Positions 19,093-28,310 are shown, counted from the stretch's first letter. The stretch is 64,000 bases of DNA from JAFNAG01 sp963824985 (GCA_963824985.1 CAWGRQ010000023.1:7263-71262); one strand, 5' to 3'. The notes: a model not told the origin generated them from the sequence alone. Numbers and translations: made by a program.

Positions 19093-19887
19093 TTAACGGC
19101 GGAGCGTGCCTCCATCTACCACCAGGACCTGGCCGGAGACATAGCTGGAGAGGTCGGAGGCCAGAAAGAGGGCCGCCCGGCCGACTTCCACGGGATCACC
19201 CCACCTCCCCAATGGAGACTCGGATTCGAGAGCCCGGCGGCTGGCCTCGTCCAGCAGGTTGTAGGTAGCCGGCGTCCGGATGTTTCCGAGTGCCAGCGCA
19301 TTAGCCCGGATATTGTCCCGGCCGTGCTCACGCGCCACCTCGCGCATCAATCCCAGCACGGCCGCCTTCGCCATCGTGTACGGGCTCCCCTGGAATCCCT
19401 CCAGGGCCGGTGTCGAAGCCACATAGACAATGGCGCCGCGGCGGCGCGACGTCATGAGGGGCAGCGCCTCGAAGGTGCTGAAGACGGAACCCATGGCGTC
19501 GGTCCGGTAGACGTCGAGATACCATTCCGGAAGACGCTCGGGAGGTGTGGCGTGCAACGGCGTATTCCAGAGCTCGGACCGGAAGGGGTACCCGGCGCAG
19601 CACACGAGGATGTCGAGACGGTCCGCAGACCAGGCCCGTAAATGTTGAAACATCTCGCGGACGCTCTCCAGGCGGGAGACATCGGCTTCCAGTCCGATCG
19701 TGTTCACTCCGTGCGCAATGCTGATCTGGTCAGCCGCCGCACGACATTCCTGGAGATTGCGGGAGCTCAGGGCAACGTTGCTGCCGGCTTCGGCAAGTGC
19801 ATCGGCGATGGCACGGCCGATCCCACGGCTACCGCCGGTGATCAACGTGAATTGTCCGGTCAACAGGCTGGTAGTGTCTTCGGCCAT
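19093..19887 (-). CDS. SDR-family oxidoreductase
   Basis: A 264-residue classical short-chain dehydrogenase. The cofactor loop TGGSRGIG is at 17-24; SSRN after the second strand suggests NADP(H). Catalytic Ser158, Tyr170 and Lys174 are present (YVASTPALEG, SPYTMAKAA). Two positions deviate: the NNAG motif reads CCAG, and the catalytic Asn of the tetrad aligns with Asp130 (YRTDAMGSVF). The C-terminus GQVLVVDGG is typical. The start ATG at 19887 has AAGGAGGT directly upstream. The substrate is unknown. It is convergent with uppS and lies downstream of the aminotransferase on the same strand. Confidence 0.88.
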   Translation of the reverse strand: MAEDTTSLLTGQFTLITGGSRGIGRAIADALAEAGSNVALSSRNLQECRAAADQISIAHGVNTIGLEADVSRLESVREMFQHLRAWSADRLDILVCCAGYPFRSELWNTPLHATPPERLPEWYLDVYRTDAMGSVFSTFEALPLMTSRRRGAIVYVASTPALEGFQGSPYTMAKAAVLGLMREVAREHGRDNIRANALALGNIRTPATYNLLDEASRRALESESPLGRWGDPVEVGRAALFLASDLSSYVSGQVLVVDGGTLRR

Positions 19888-19929
19888 CGGTAACCTCCTT
19901 GCAGCAGTTGCGATGAAACACCCGCCGCC

Positions 19930-21141
19930 TCACGGTCGCCTCTCCGGCATGGGATCCTCCATCCGGGCATCCAGACATGAGAGCAGGCGAGGAAAAACAT
20001 CGTGTATCACCTGGGGATCGAGGGCAAAACTGAACACCAGGTGGTGGGGATCGATGTCGTAAAAATAGCCTGGATGCACCAGGGCTCCCGTCGCGCGCAG
20101 GATGGCGGCGGCCGCGTCCTCCTCATCTCTCTCCACCCGCAGGGTCACATAAAACCCGCCCTCGGGAGCACAATAGCGGCCGTGTTCGAGGCGGTCCAGA
20201 TACCCGCGCAGCGCTTGCCAGCGCTGCCGGATTTCATCCCTGTATTTCCCCAGAAAACTCCGACCCTGCTCGAAAATCGCCGGAGCGGCCGCCTGAACGA
20301 TTTCATTGACCGGCAGGAACGTGTCGGAGATAAGCTCCAACGCACGCAGCGCCCGGCGCACCCTTCCGGATTCACCGGTAACGCCCATCCAGCCGAACTT
20401 GATGCCGGGAAGGGCGAACATTTTCGAAAAGCCGTTCAGCGTCAGAACCAGGGGCGCCCGACCGCCGGCCGGGCGCGGCAGACCCTCCCGATGCAGCAGG
20501 AACTCGCTGAACACCTCGTCGGAAATGATCGCCAGATCGTGGCGCGCGGCGAGCTCGCCGAACGCGTCCGATTCCGCGCGGGTTGCCACATGCCCGGTCG
20601 GGTTGTGCGGCGAAATTACGACCAGGGCGCGGGTCCGGGTCGAGATGCTGTTTTCCAGATCTTCGAGATCAATGCGCCAGGTTTCCTCCTCACGCATCCT
20701 GTATGGGGTCAGGGTCGCGCCGCACAGGGCGGCGATATAATCGAACAGCGGATAGGATGGTCGCGGACAGAGGATTTCATCCCCTTCGTCGGCCAGAAGC
20801 TTGAAGGCATACCAGTAGGCGAGGCTCGTGCCCGGCGTGATCAGGATCTGATCCGAGGGGAGATCGACGCCCTGGGCGCGGTAGTACTGCGAAACGGCAA
20901 TCCGCGCGGGTTCCTGGCCGAACGAATCCGGCCGGTAGACGCGGGACCGGCGCGTCGCCTCGGTCAGGATCTCCTCCAGCAGCGGCTGAGGGAACAGGAT
21001 GCCGCTCTCCGTGACATTTCCCGATGCCAGGTCGATGATCCGATGGCCGGCCTGCAACATCTCATCCCGAAGCCGGTAGAGTGGGTTGGTTTCGGCGTGG
21101 AGGCTAGAGGCTGCTTTGGAGAACATGCCGATCGGGACCAT
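19930..21141 (-). CDS. PLP-dependent aminotransferase, class I/II
   Basis: A fold-type I aminotransferase of 403 residues if started at ATG 21141 (ATG 21126 is an alternative). Key features: PGTSLAYWYAFKL (PLP phosphate region), ISPHNPTGH with Asn180, ISDEVFSEF with Asp208, and LNGFSKMFALPGIKFGW with the Schiff-base Lys240. The usual Tyr of DExY is Phe211, so one PLP O3' contact is lost. Relatives include aspartate/alanine-type transaminases. Downstream, about 40 bp away, is an SDR enzyme on the same strand; upstream is a ferredoxin gene. Confidence 0.87.
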   Translation of the reverse strand: MVPIGMFSKAASSLHAETNPLYRLRDEMLQAGHRIIDLASGNVTESGILFPQPLLEEILTEATRRSRVYRPDSFGQEPARIAVSQYYRAQGVDLPSDQILITPGTSLAYWYAFKLLADEGDEILCPRPSYPLFDYIAALCGATLTPYRMREEETWRIDLEDLENSISTRTRALVVISPHNPTGHVATRAESDAFGELAARHDLAIISDEVFSEFLLHREGLPRPAGGRAPLVLTLNGFSKMFALPGIKFGWMGVTGESGRVRRALRALELISDTFLPVNEIVQAAAPAIFEQGRSFLGKYRDEIRQRWQALRGYLDRLEHGRYCAPEGGFYVTLRVERDEEDAAAAILRATGALVHPGYFYDIDPHHLVFSFALDPQVIHDVFPRLLSCLDARMEDPMPERRP

Positions 21142-21196
21142 TCCGGCGCGAACCCGGGTTCCGCGCCTTCCATATATTGTGGGTTTCGGTTGCGGG

Positions 21197-21457
21197 TCAC
21201 TTCTTCCAGTGGTCGTAGTTGACCTGGATGAACTCTTTCCACTTCTCCGGCACTTCATCTTCCGGGAAAATCGCCGCCACCGGGCAGGCCGGCTCGCACG
21301 CGCCGCAGTCGATGCATTCGTCGGGATTGATGTAAAGCTGCACCGCTTCGGTGAACCCGGCTTCATCCTTGCGCGGGTGAATGCAATCCACGGGGCAGAC
21401 ATCCACGCACGCGGTGTCCTTAACGTTGATACACGGCTCGGCAATGATGTAGGTCAC
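21197..21457 (-). CDS. fdxA: 7Fe ferredoxin (3Fe-4S/4Fe-4S)
   Basis: An 86-residue electron carrier. The first motif has Cys9, Cys17, Cys21 and Cys25 with Val in place of the second cysteine, and the second is CIDCGACEPACP with Cys48, Cys51, Cys54 and Cys58. This spacing and the following IFPEDEVPEKW are those of the Azotobacter-type 7Fe ferredoxin, with one 3Fe-4S and one 4Fe-4S cluster. The start is GTG 21457, with AAGGAGG directly upstream. The aminotransferase gene begins 55 bp downstream on the same strand. The electron partner is not evident. Confidence 0.92.
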   Translation of the reverse strand: MTYIIAEPCINVKDTACVDVCPVDCIHPRKDEAGFTEAVQLYINPDECIDCGACEPACPVAAIFPEDEVPEKWKEFIQVNYDHWKK

Positions 21458-21585
21458 GGTACCTCCTTTTGACTACCCCAATCCTGTCAATAGAATAGTA
21501 GCGCACGGCCGGATGAAGCGATAGCGCAAACGGCAGCCGCCGCACGCGGTTAGTTCAAATGCAGCATTAGGATTAAGGCAGGTCA

Positions 21586-23361
21586 CTAACGGATGGGGAT
21601 AAACAATTGGACGGCGGTCGGAACCGGCGCGCCGCCGCGATTCCCCGGGGAAAGGACGCGCGCCTGGCGCAACACCGTCTCGACATCGGTCAATCCGCGC
21701 ATGCTGCCTTCCACCGCAACTATCTCACCCAATTCGGTGACGAACACGGTGTAGCCAACCACCACACCGCTACCGGCGGTCTGCTCCCCAAAGCGGCCCG
21801 AGGCCTTGGCCATCGCGGCCAGGCTGTCCAGATTGACGTCGAGCACCGCGGGGCGCACGCTCGGATCCATCCCGGAATCCGCCGAGACCGCAACCCGGGG
21901 CGCGCCGGCCGGGCTCGGATTCGATGTTGGCCGGACAAACTGGGTTTTGGGTGCGGATGTGGCGTAGAAGAGACGTCCGGCAGCGAGCCCGTACATTGTG
22001 GAGATGAGACGTATGTCCCGGATTCCCTGGTCCTGGAGAAATCTCAACGCCTGTTCCACGGCCGCGAAGGGGACAGAGGATCCAAAGGGGACCTGGACCG
22101 CGGTCCGGCCATTTCTAAGGCTCTTGAGCGAAGCCGGATTCCCCTCCAGGTCCTTGAGGCTGCCGTCGGGAGCGACGACCACGTGGGCCTCATTGATCGA
22201 GTCGGTCAACTTGAAAACGACGCTTTGGGTGGTGATCACGGGGACGGCTTCGCCGTTGAGATAGGTCGGCTGGTAGCGCCACTGTTTCACGGCGTCCATC
22301 GCCGCCGCATCGAGCAGCGGATGACCCCGGATAATCCTGATGTTGGCGATCTCCCCCTGCTCATTGATCAGCACCTCGAGAATGACGGTGGTTTCGATTC
22401 GAGCCTGCCGGGCGATCTCCGGATATACGGGCTCAACTCTCTTGATCAGCTTGCTCTCCTGAAGCGCGCCGCCGACGTTCACCGGGGGATGAGAGGAAGG
22501 GGACTCGATGCTGGGAGCCGCCCTACCCGCGGGTCTCGCTCCCGTCGCGGCGCCCGGCAATTTGAAAGTCACGGTTGCCGTCGTGAGCACCGGTACGGCT
22601 TCGCCGTTGAGATAGGTCGGCTGGTAGCGCCACTGTTTCACGGCGTCCATCGCCGCCGCATCGAGCAACGGATGGCCCTGGATAATCCTGATGTTGGCGA
22701 CCTCCCCTTGCTCATTGATCAGCAGCTCGAGTATGACGGTGGTTTCGACGCGAGCCCGCAGGGCGACCTCCGGATATACCGCAACAACTTTCTTGGTCAG
22801 CTTGCTCTCCTGAATTGCGCCCCCAACGCGCGTTGGGGGGCGCGAGGAAGGGGATGCGATGTTGGGAGCCGCCGTAGCCGCCGGTCTTGGTCCCGTTGCG
22901 GCGCCCGGCAGTTTGAAAGTCACGCTTGCGGTCGTGAGCACCGGTACGGCTTCGCCGTTGAGATAGGTCGGCTGGTAGCGCCACTGGCGCACGGCTTCCG
23001 CCGCCGCGGGCTGCAGCGGCGGATATCCGCCCCGAATGATGCGCACCCGCGCCACCAGTCCCTGCTCGTTCACGAGCACTTCCAGATCGACCGTCCCCTC
23101 CATTCGACCCCGGAGCGCGATTTCCGGATAGACCGGCGCGACGCGTTCCAGCAGTTTCGATTCCATGAGCTTGCCATCGACCTGGACGGGCTCGCGCTGC
23201 TGGGCCTGGAGAGTCGGATTCGAGGCCGGCGCGGATTGGGCCGCGGTTTCCGGCGCTTGCGGCGGAGCGGTGAGCGGCAACCAGGCTGCGGCATAGACGC
23301 CGGCCCCGATCATGAGCATCGCGGTGGCGGTGAGGCTGAAAACAAGTTTTGATCGCGTCAT
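21586..23361 (-). CDS. Periplasmic protein with three TonB C-terminal domains
   Basis: A 591-residue exported protein. The start at 23361 (MTRSKLVFSLTATAML) follows GGAGGAG by six bases and gives an N-terminal signal anchor. Three consecutive TonB-type domains follow, each with SKLxxxVxPVYPEIA, then IRIIxGHPLL, then AVKQWRYQPTYLNGEAVPV. They repeat at exactly 117 residues. Single TonB C-termini contact TonB boxes of outer-membrane receptors; arrays like this may bind several partners or the cell wall. The last ~200 residues hold no named domain. A second TonB-domain gene is divergent, about 320 bp away. Confidence 0.85.
   Translation of the reverse strand: MTRSKLVFSLTATAMLMIGAGVYAAAWLPLTAPPQAPETAAQSAPASNPTLQAQQREPVQVDGKLMESKLLERVAPVYPEIALRGRMEGTVDLEVLVNEQGLVARVRIIRGGYPPLQPAAAEAVRQWRYQPTYLNGEAVPVLTTASVTFKLPGAATGPRPAATAAPNIASPSSRPPTRVGGAIQESKLTKKVVAVYPEVALRARVETTVILELLINEQGEVANIRIIQGHPLLDAAAMDAVKQWRYQPTYLNGEAVPVLTTATVTFKLPGAATGARPAGRAAPSIESPSSHPPVNVGGALQESKLIKRVEPVYPEIARQARIETTVILEVLINEQGEIANIRIIRGHPLLDAAAMDAVKQWRYQPTYLNGEAVPVITTQSVVFKLTDSINEAHVVVAPDGSLKDLEGNPASLKSLRNGRTAVQVPFGSSVPFAAVEQALRFLQDQGIRDIRLISTMYGLAAGRLFYATSAPKTQFVRPTSNPSPAGAPRVAVSADSGMDPSVRPAVLDVNLDSLAAMAKASGRFGEQTAGSGVVVGYTVFVTELGEIVAVEGSMRGLTDVETVLRQARVLSPGNRGGAPVPTAVQLFIPIR
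22244..22996 (-). repeat. Three in-gene direct repeats with 351-bp period
   Basis: Near-identical blocks beginning ACGGCTTCGCCGTTGAGATA start at 22244, 22595 and 22946, exactly 351 bp apart. The first two copies match for about 75 bp; the third matches for about 50 bp and diverges after GCGCCACTG. They encode the end of each TonB domain (QWRYQPTYLNGEAVPV). DNA-level identity at this level points to recent duplication or gene conversion. Confidence 0.9.
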
Positions 23362-23678
23362 GGCGGACTCCTCCAGGATAAGGGCCACCCGTTGCACCAG
23401 GTGGCGCTCTCCCCCTATTACTATTTCATTGGCGTGTCAAGAAAAAATTGCGCCGGGTCCCGGAACCCGCGCCCCGGCCGCCGGTCCGCGGCCCCGGGCC
23501 CGCCGCCAGGGAACTTTGTCACCCGCAGGGTGTCTATTAAATCAGGAACAGAAACACGGATTTGATCTGAGATTCCAGGCCATCACTGACTGAAACTCGG
23601 TCTGTGCGCCGCAGGCCGGCGCGGCTGGAGCGAACGCCTCCGGCCGGGCGGAGCCGTCGCACGGACAAGGGGGGAACC

Positions 23679-24425
23679 ATGTTTGAAACACTGGAAGGAA
23701 AAAACCGGCGCCGGGACGCCGGACGATTGCTGGCCCTGCTGTTTTCGATCTCGATTCACGGCCTGCTGGTCCTTTTCCTGGTGATTCTGCCGTTGCTGTT
23801 CATTCATGCCCTGCCGGGCGTGGAACTGCTGACCTTTCTGATTGCCGCTCCCGCGCCCCCACCGGCTCCTCCTCCGCCGGCCCCTCCGCCCCCGCAGGCA
23901 CAGACGCCGGCCGCGCGCCAGTTTGTGGGAGTGCGGGAGTTTCCCATCGGGCCGGTTTCAATCCCCAAGGGCATTCCACCTCCGGATAATGAACCGGGAG
24001 CCGTAATTGCTCCGAGCGCGCTGAGTGGCATTCCCGCCAGCATCCTGGGCGGGGCGGGCCTGAATTCCGGAACGCTTCTGGGGAGTGTTCTTCAATCTTC
24101 TCAACCGCCGGCCCCGCTCCCGGCGCCGCCGCGTCCGGCGCCGATGAAGATCGGGGGCAGCGTTCAGGATGCCAAGCTGATCCACAAGGTGCTGCCCGAG
24201 TATCCCCGGATCGCGCTTCAGGCGCGCGTTTCCGGAACCGTGTCGCTCGAAGTCCAGGTAGACGAGGAAGGGAATGTGACCAGCGTCAAGGTGCTCGGCG
24301 GCCATCCCCTGCTGGTCGAGGAAGCCGTCCGGGTGGTGAAACTGTGGAAGTATTCGCCGACCCTGCTCAACAACGAGCCGATTCCGGTGATCTCCACCGT
24401 TCATGTCATCTTCAGCATGAAATAG
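23679..24425 (+). CDS. TonB-family energy transducer
   Basis: A 248-residue protein that starts at ATG 23679 after GGGGGGAA. Layout is classical: a short cytoplasmic N-terminus, one membrane helix (LLALLFSISIHGLLVLFLVI), a long Pro/Ala-rich periplasmic stretch (APPPPAPPPPQAQ) and a C-terminal TonB domain (DAKLIHKVLPEYPRIA, VKVLGGHPLL, KLWKYSPTLLNNEPIPV). It would pass proton-motive force to outer-membrane transporters, although no exbB/exbD genes are nearby. It shares the C-terminal domain with the triple-TonB protein on the other strand. Confidence 0.9.
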   Translation: MFETLEGKNRRRDAGRLLALLFSISIHGLLVLFLVILPLLFIHALPGVELLTFLIAAPAPPPAPPPPAPPPPQAQTPAARQFVGVREFPIGPVSIPKGIPPPDNEPGAVIAPSALSGIPASILGGAGLNSGTLLGSVLQSSQPPAPLPAPPRPAPMKIGGSVQDAKLIHKVLPEYPRIALQARVSGTVSLEVQVDEEGNVTSVKVLGGHPLLVEEAVRVVKLWKYSPTLLNNEPIPVISTVHVIFSMK

Positions 24426-24559
24426 GACGGTGTGGCCGGTCCGGACCCGGGTTCCGCCTCGCCCCTGGCGATGGCGGTTCGGTGAAGGAGGGCCTCGGGC
24501 TACAGGCCGGCCATTCCCGGATATATTTTCGCCCTGTCAGCATGATCCGGGGATGAATA

Positions 24560-25918
24560 TCAGCGGCGCCGGCTCCCCTCATCGGCAAGGCCGAGAGCGC
24601 GGATGCGTTTGTGCAGCCGGGTGCGCTCGATGCCGAGCGCGCGGGCGGCGGCCGAGACATTCCCGTCGGCCAGGTCAAGCGCCTGCCGGATCATATCGCG
24701 TTCAGCCCGCGCCCTGGTTTCTTCAAGGCTGGAGGGTGCCGGGTCGTCGCGGCGCAGCCGGATTTCCAGGGGGACGGAATCTGCGGTGAGCAGTTCAAGC
24801 GGCGACAGGATGGCCATGCGCTCAATGACGTTGCGCAATTCGCGGACATTCCCCGGCCAGGCGTAATCACGCAGCCCGACGAACACTTCGTCGGCGATTC
24901 GTTTCGGTTTGAAGTTGTTGCGGCGGCAGAACTCCTCGAGAAAATATTCCGCCAGCGGACGGATATCTTCAGGGCGCTCGCGCAATGGCGGCACGCGGAT
25001 GGGCACGACGCTCAGACGGTAATAGAGATCTTCCCGGAATTTTTTTTGTTCTACCAGGGCCGCCAGATCCTGATTGGTGGCCGCAATGACGCGCACGTTG
25101 ACGTGCAGGGTGGCTTCGCCGCCGACGCGCTGGAATTCGCCCTCCTGTAAAACCCGCAGCAGCTTGGCCTGGGACGCCTCATGAAGGTCGCTCACCTCGT
25201 CGAGAAAGATCGTCCCACCGTCGGCCAGCTCGAATTTGCCGCGCCTGCTGGCGGTGGCCCCGGTGAAAGCGCCCTTTTCGTGACCGAACAGCTCACTTTC
25301 CAGAAGTTCGACCGGAATGGCAGCACAGTTGACTTTGACAAAGGGCCCTGAGGCAAAAGGGCTTTGCCGGTGGAGATGGCTCGCGATCAGTTCTTTGCCG
25401 CTCCCCGATTCGCCGGTTAGGAGGACGCGGGCGTCGGAGCGGGCCACCTGGCCGGCCTGCTCCAGCACGCGGGCAAAAGCGGGGCTGGCTCCGATCATCC
25501 TGGGGGAATCACCGACCAGTTCCCGCAATCGGGCGTTCTCCTTTTGCAGGGTCACCTGCTCCAGGGCGTTCTTCAGCGCCAGGAGCAAGCGATCGCGGGC
25601 CAGCGGCTTTTCCAGGAAATCGTAGGCGCCCGCCCGGGTGGCGGCGACCGCGTCGGCGATGGTGCCGTGGCCGGAGATCATAAGCACCGGGGCCTGTTCG
25701 TCGATTTGTCGCAGGGAAGTCAGCAGGTCAATGCCGTTGCCATCCGGCAGCCGGACATCGAGCAGGTAAGCATCGGCTCTCCAGTGCGGAAGCCGTTGCC
25801 TGAATTCGGCGGCCGAGTTGCAGAGTGCCACGCTGTACCCGGCTCCCTCGAGCACCAGCCGCAGCGAGGCGCCGACATTGATTTCGTCATCGACGATGAG
25901 GATTTTCTTTGCCGCCAA
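24560..25918 (-). CDS. NtrC/NtrX-family sigma-54 response regulator
   Basis: A 452-residue activator. The TTG start at 25918 is chosen because GGAGGT lies eight bases upstream and the receiver begins at once (AAKKILIVDDE, phospho-acceptor Asp54 in LLDVRLPDGNG). The AAA+ domain has GESGSGKE, the sigma-54 contact loop EKGAFTGA, GGTIFLDEVSDLHEA and an arginine finger region. The C-terminus is a Fis-type HTH (VSAAARALGIERTRLHKRIR). It is the last gene of a leftward operon behind an NtrY-like kinase, its probable partner. It should activate sigma-54 promoters. Confidence 0.95.
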   Translation of the reverse strand: MAAKKILIVDDEINVGASLRLVLEGAGYSVALCNSAAEFRQRLPHWRADAYLLDVRLPDGNGIDLLTSLRQIDEQAPVLMISGHGTIADAVAATRAGAYDFLEKPLARDRLLLALKNALEQVTLQKENARLRELVGDSPRMIGASPAFARVLEQAGQVARSDARVLLTGESGSGKELIASHLHRQSPFASGPFVKVNCAAIPVELLESELFGHEKGAFTGATASRRGKFELADGGTIFLDEVSDLHEASQAKLLRVLQEGEFQRVGGEATLHVNVRVIAATNQDLAALVEQKKFREDLYYRLSVVPIRVPPLRERPEDIRPLAEYFLEEFCRRNNFKPKRIADEVFVGLRDYAWPGNVRELRNVIERMAILSPLELLTADSVPLEIRLRRDDPAPSSLEETRARAERDMIRQALDLADGNVSAAARALGIERTRLHKRIRALGLADEGSRRR

Positions 25919-25994
25919 CGTTCCTACCTCCAGTCCAACTGACCCCCGGGATCCAAAGACGGTGAAGTGCGGTCCCTGATATCCCTGCCGCGCC

Positions 25995-27392
25995 TCATAT
26001 CTTCGCGGTTTCCTGCTGGGGCAGCAACAGGCGGAAACCCGCGCCCCCCAGTCGGCCCTCGATGGCCAACAGATCGCCCCCGGCCAGCAGGGCATTTTTG
26101 CGCGAAATGGACAGCCCCAGTCCCATACCATGTTTTTTAAAGGAGATCGATGGTTCAAACAGCGAGCGCCGCGCTTCTTCGCTCAGTCCTGGTCCGTTAT
26201 CGTGCACCTCGACGATGATTTTCCCCTGGGCCACTCCCGTGACGCCGAGCACCTTCCCCCCGGCGGCTACTGCCTGGGCGGCATTTTCGAGCAGATTAGT
26301 CAAGATGCCCTTTATCTGGTCAGTATCAGCCCGGGCGGCGGGAAGATCCGGCGCCGGGTCGATCTCATAAGCCACGTCCGGGTGTGCGACCTGCAAAAAG
26401 GAAATCCGTTCCGCCAGCAGGGAATTGACGTCCAAAGCTTCGGGCCTGGAAGGGGGCTCGGCGGCAAACTCCGAGAAGGCACGCACGCGGCACTCCAGGC
26501 TTTCAATTTCATCGATTACGACCTGCGCTGCCTGTTCCATGAAAGATCGGTCGATGGCCGGCTGGCGGGCCAGCATTTCCTCCACGGTCAACCGGATTGG
26601 AGTGAGGGAGTTCTTGAGCTCGTGTGCCATCTTGCGGGCGAGGGTCTGCCAACTGGCGATCTGGGCCAGGTAGACCAGGCGGTCCCGATTCTGCCTTAAA
26701 TGCTCGGCAGTATGATTGAAGGCCTCGATGGCCCGGCCGATCTCATCGCGCCGGCCGGGACGGAGCCGGGTCTCGAAATCCCCGCCTGCCAGCTGAAACA
26801 GTCCCGCGGTCAACTCCTGCACGGGGCGGCTCATGCGGTGGGCAAGATAAAAAATGCTCACCATGGCCAGTCCCCAGATGATCGTGCTCAGCAGGACCAG
26901 CGTATAAATGAATCCTCGGCGCAGGTCGCGCTGGCGCAGGCTTTCCACCTGCAGCCGAGCCTGCCCGATCTGCTGGGTCAATTCCGACATGTGCACGCCG
27001 TTGAGCGTTCGGATGTACAGCGAGATCCCTTTTCCCCGGCGCATCAGATAGTACAGCTGGTCCCCATCCGGTTCGGATAGCTGGAAGCGCTCCGGCTCCC
27101 GGCTTTCCCAGAACTGCTGCAGGTACTGCGGCCAACCCGTGCGGGTGCTCTCATCAAATTGCCGGGGCTCCAGCTTCCCCGCGGCCGCATCGGTCTTCAG
27201 ATTTTCCCGGGCCTGCCGATAATATTCCCGTGCAATCCCTTCCAGCGACCGCGAGAGTATGTCGATATCCTCGGTGCCCACATAGCTGAGGCTGTGTTCC
27301 AGCAAAGCCGTGCTCATCCAGAGGATGGCCGCCAGCGGCATCAGGGTGGCCGCGAGAAACGCCAGAATGAGCTGGTTTCGGATCCGGTTCAC
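25995..27392 (-). CDS. NtrY-like sensor histidine kinase
   Basis: A 465-residue membrane kinase. GTG 27392 is preferred (VNRIRNQLILAFLAATLMP, first helix). A periplasmic region of about 160 residues, a second helix (IYTLVLLSTIIWGLAMVSIF), a HAMP segment (RMSRPVQELTAGLFQLAGGD), the H-box HELKNSLTPIRLTVEEM, and ATPase boxes NLLENAAQA, DNGPGL and GMGLGLS follow. Unlike many NtrY proteins there is no clear PAS domain between HAMP and H-box. It sits 76 bp upstream of the response regulator and downstream of a DUF4390-like gene, an order also seen around ntrY in betaproteobacteria. Confidence 0.93.
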   Translation of the reverse strand: MNRIRNQLILAFLAATLMPLAAILWMSTALLEHSLSYVGTEDIDILSRSLEGIAREYYRQARENLKTDAAAGKLEPRQFDESTRTGWPQYLQQFWESREPERFQLSEPDGDQLYYLMRRGKGISLYIRTLNGVHMSELTQQIGQARLQVESLRQRDLRRGFIYTLVLLSTIIWGLAMVSIFYLAHRMSRPVQELTAGLFQLAGGDFETRLRPGRRDEIGRAIEAFNHTAEHLRQNRDRLVYLAQIASWQTLARKMAHELKNSLTPIRLTVEEMLARQPAIDRSFMEQAAQVVIDEIESLECRVRAFSEFAAEPPSRPEALDVNSLLAERISFLQVAHPDVAYEIDPAPDLPAARADTDQIKGILTNLLENAAQAVAAGGKVLGVTGVAQGKIIVEVHDNGPGLSEEARRSLFEPSISFKKHGMGLGLSISRKNALLAGGDLLAIEGRLGGAGFRLLLPQQETAKI

Positions 27393-27443
27393 ATAATTTC
27401 CATGTTTACAAGCAAAGCGTATCGGCTGCCACCGCGGTGGCTC

Positions 27444-27678
27444 AGGGCCTGTTAAAGAATAACGTTTACACTTTGGCGCGAGCACTGTCGCACCTGCGGT
27501 GCTCCTGGGGTGGGCAGATGCCCGCCCGCTGCCGCGCCCCTATGGGCTGCGGCCCGCAGGCCCGCTGGCCGCGTTGCTCGCTCCTTACATACCACCCCGG
27601 GTATGCTCGTCGCTCGCGCCTTGCCGGCGGGCTTGGAGGCCACAGCAAAGTGCAAACGTTATTTATTGGACAGGCCCT
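27444..27678. repeat. 235-bp inverted-repeat element inside an operon
   Basis: The terminal arms AGGGCCTGTTAAAGAATAAC (27444-27463, pairing on to about 27474) and the complementary sequence ending ACAGGCCCT (about 27648-27678) match with about 80% identity over ~31 bp. The GC-rich centre contains further small palindromes and no open frame of note. The right arm overlaps the last codons of the DUF4390-like gene and supplies its stop codon. The shape is that of a MITE-like or REP-like element. Confidence 0.75.
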
Positions 27679-28310
27679 AAGGCGTAGCGGGTCCATCCCT
27701 GGCCGGATGCGTCATGGATTTTCCCGCTATCCTTGAGTTCCGCCGGACGAAAAGGGGCGGAGATTGCCTCCCACCGAAGCGGGATATCGCGCCCTTTGCG
27801 GCTAAAAACATCGATCAAACCCGCCAGAGTCAGACTGGAGCTTGCTTCGCCTCCGCTCTGGACGTCGTTCTCGGCGATCCTGCAGGTCAACTTTATCATG
27901 AAGTTCGTTCCCGACGACGACGGAGGCAACGGGACCGAAAGGTTGTCGAGGCACCACCCCTCGGCCATGACGGCGGTCAAATGCGATCCGGAGCGGGCTG
28001 GTGGGCCGGCCTGCACCACGGAAAATCTCTCCTCCCACAGATCGTAGCTTACAATAAAGCGCTCACGCCGGCGGAAAGCCGGCTTGCTCTTTGAATCTGC
28101 AATGAGCGTCAGTTCGAATTCATAGGATACGGAAGCGCCATTATGCAGCTGTTCCAAGGGCTTCCCTTCGAGAAAGTGCAGCCGTGGGGCGGTGACATGA
28201 AGGGAATCGCCCCGGCGTTCCACTACCAGCGGGGGGGGTTGAGCCACGAGCTGAAAGCAGGCGAAGCCGGCGATGGCGATCAAGAGCACGGCATAGCGGT
28301 AAGTTCTCAT
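27663..28310 (-). CDS. DUF4390-like exported protein
   Basis: A 215-residue protein starting at ATG 28310 with AGGGGG close upstream. An N-terminal signal sequence (YAVLLIAIAGFACFQLVA) precedes a beta-rich domain: ASVSYEFELTLIADSKSK, RRERFIVSYDLWEERFSV. This pattern (vector of aligned strands with F-x-SYDLWEE-x-F) recalls DUF4390 proteins, which neighbour NtrY kinases in other bacteria. The final residues GPVQ and the stop are encoded by the arm of the repeat element at 27444-27678, so the native C-terminus may have been altered. Function unknown. Confidence 0.7.
   Translation of the reverse strand: MRTYRYAVLLIAIAGFACFQLVAQPPPLVVERRGDSLHVTAPRLHFLEGKPLEQLHNGASVSYEFELTLIADSKSKPAFRRRERFIVSYDLWEERFSVVQAGPPARSGSHLTAVMAEGWCLDNLSVPLPPSSSGTNFMIKLTCRIAENDVQSGGEASSSLTLAGLIDVFSRKGRDIPLRWEAISAPFRPAELKDSGKIHDASGQGWTRYALGPVQ

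Noticed and set aside
21607..23352. 581-codon frame antisense to the triple-TonB gene
   Set aside because: Its repeats merely mirror the 351-bp repeats of the sense gene; composition is His/Arg/Gly-rich and non-protein-like.
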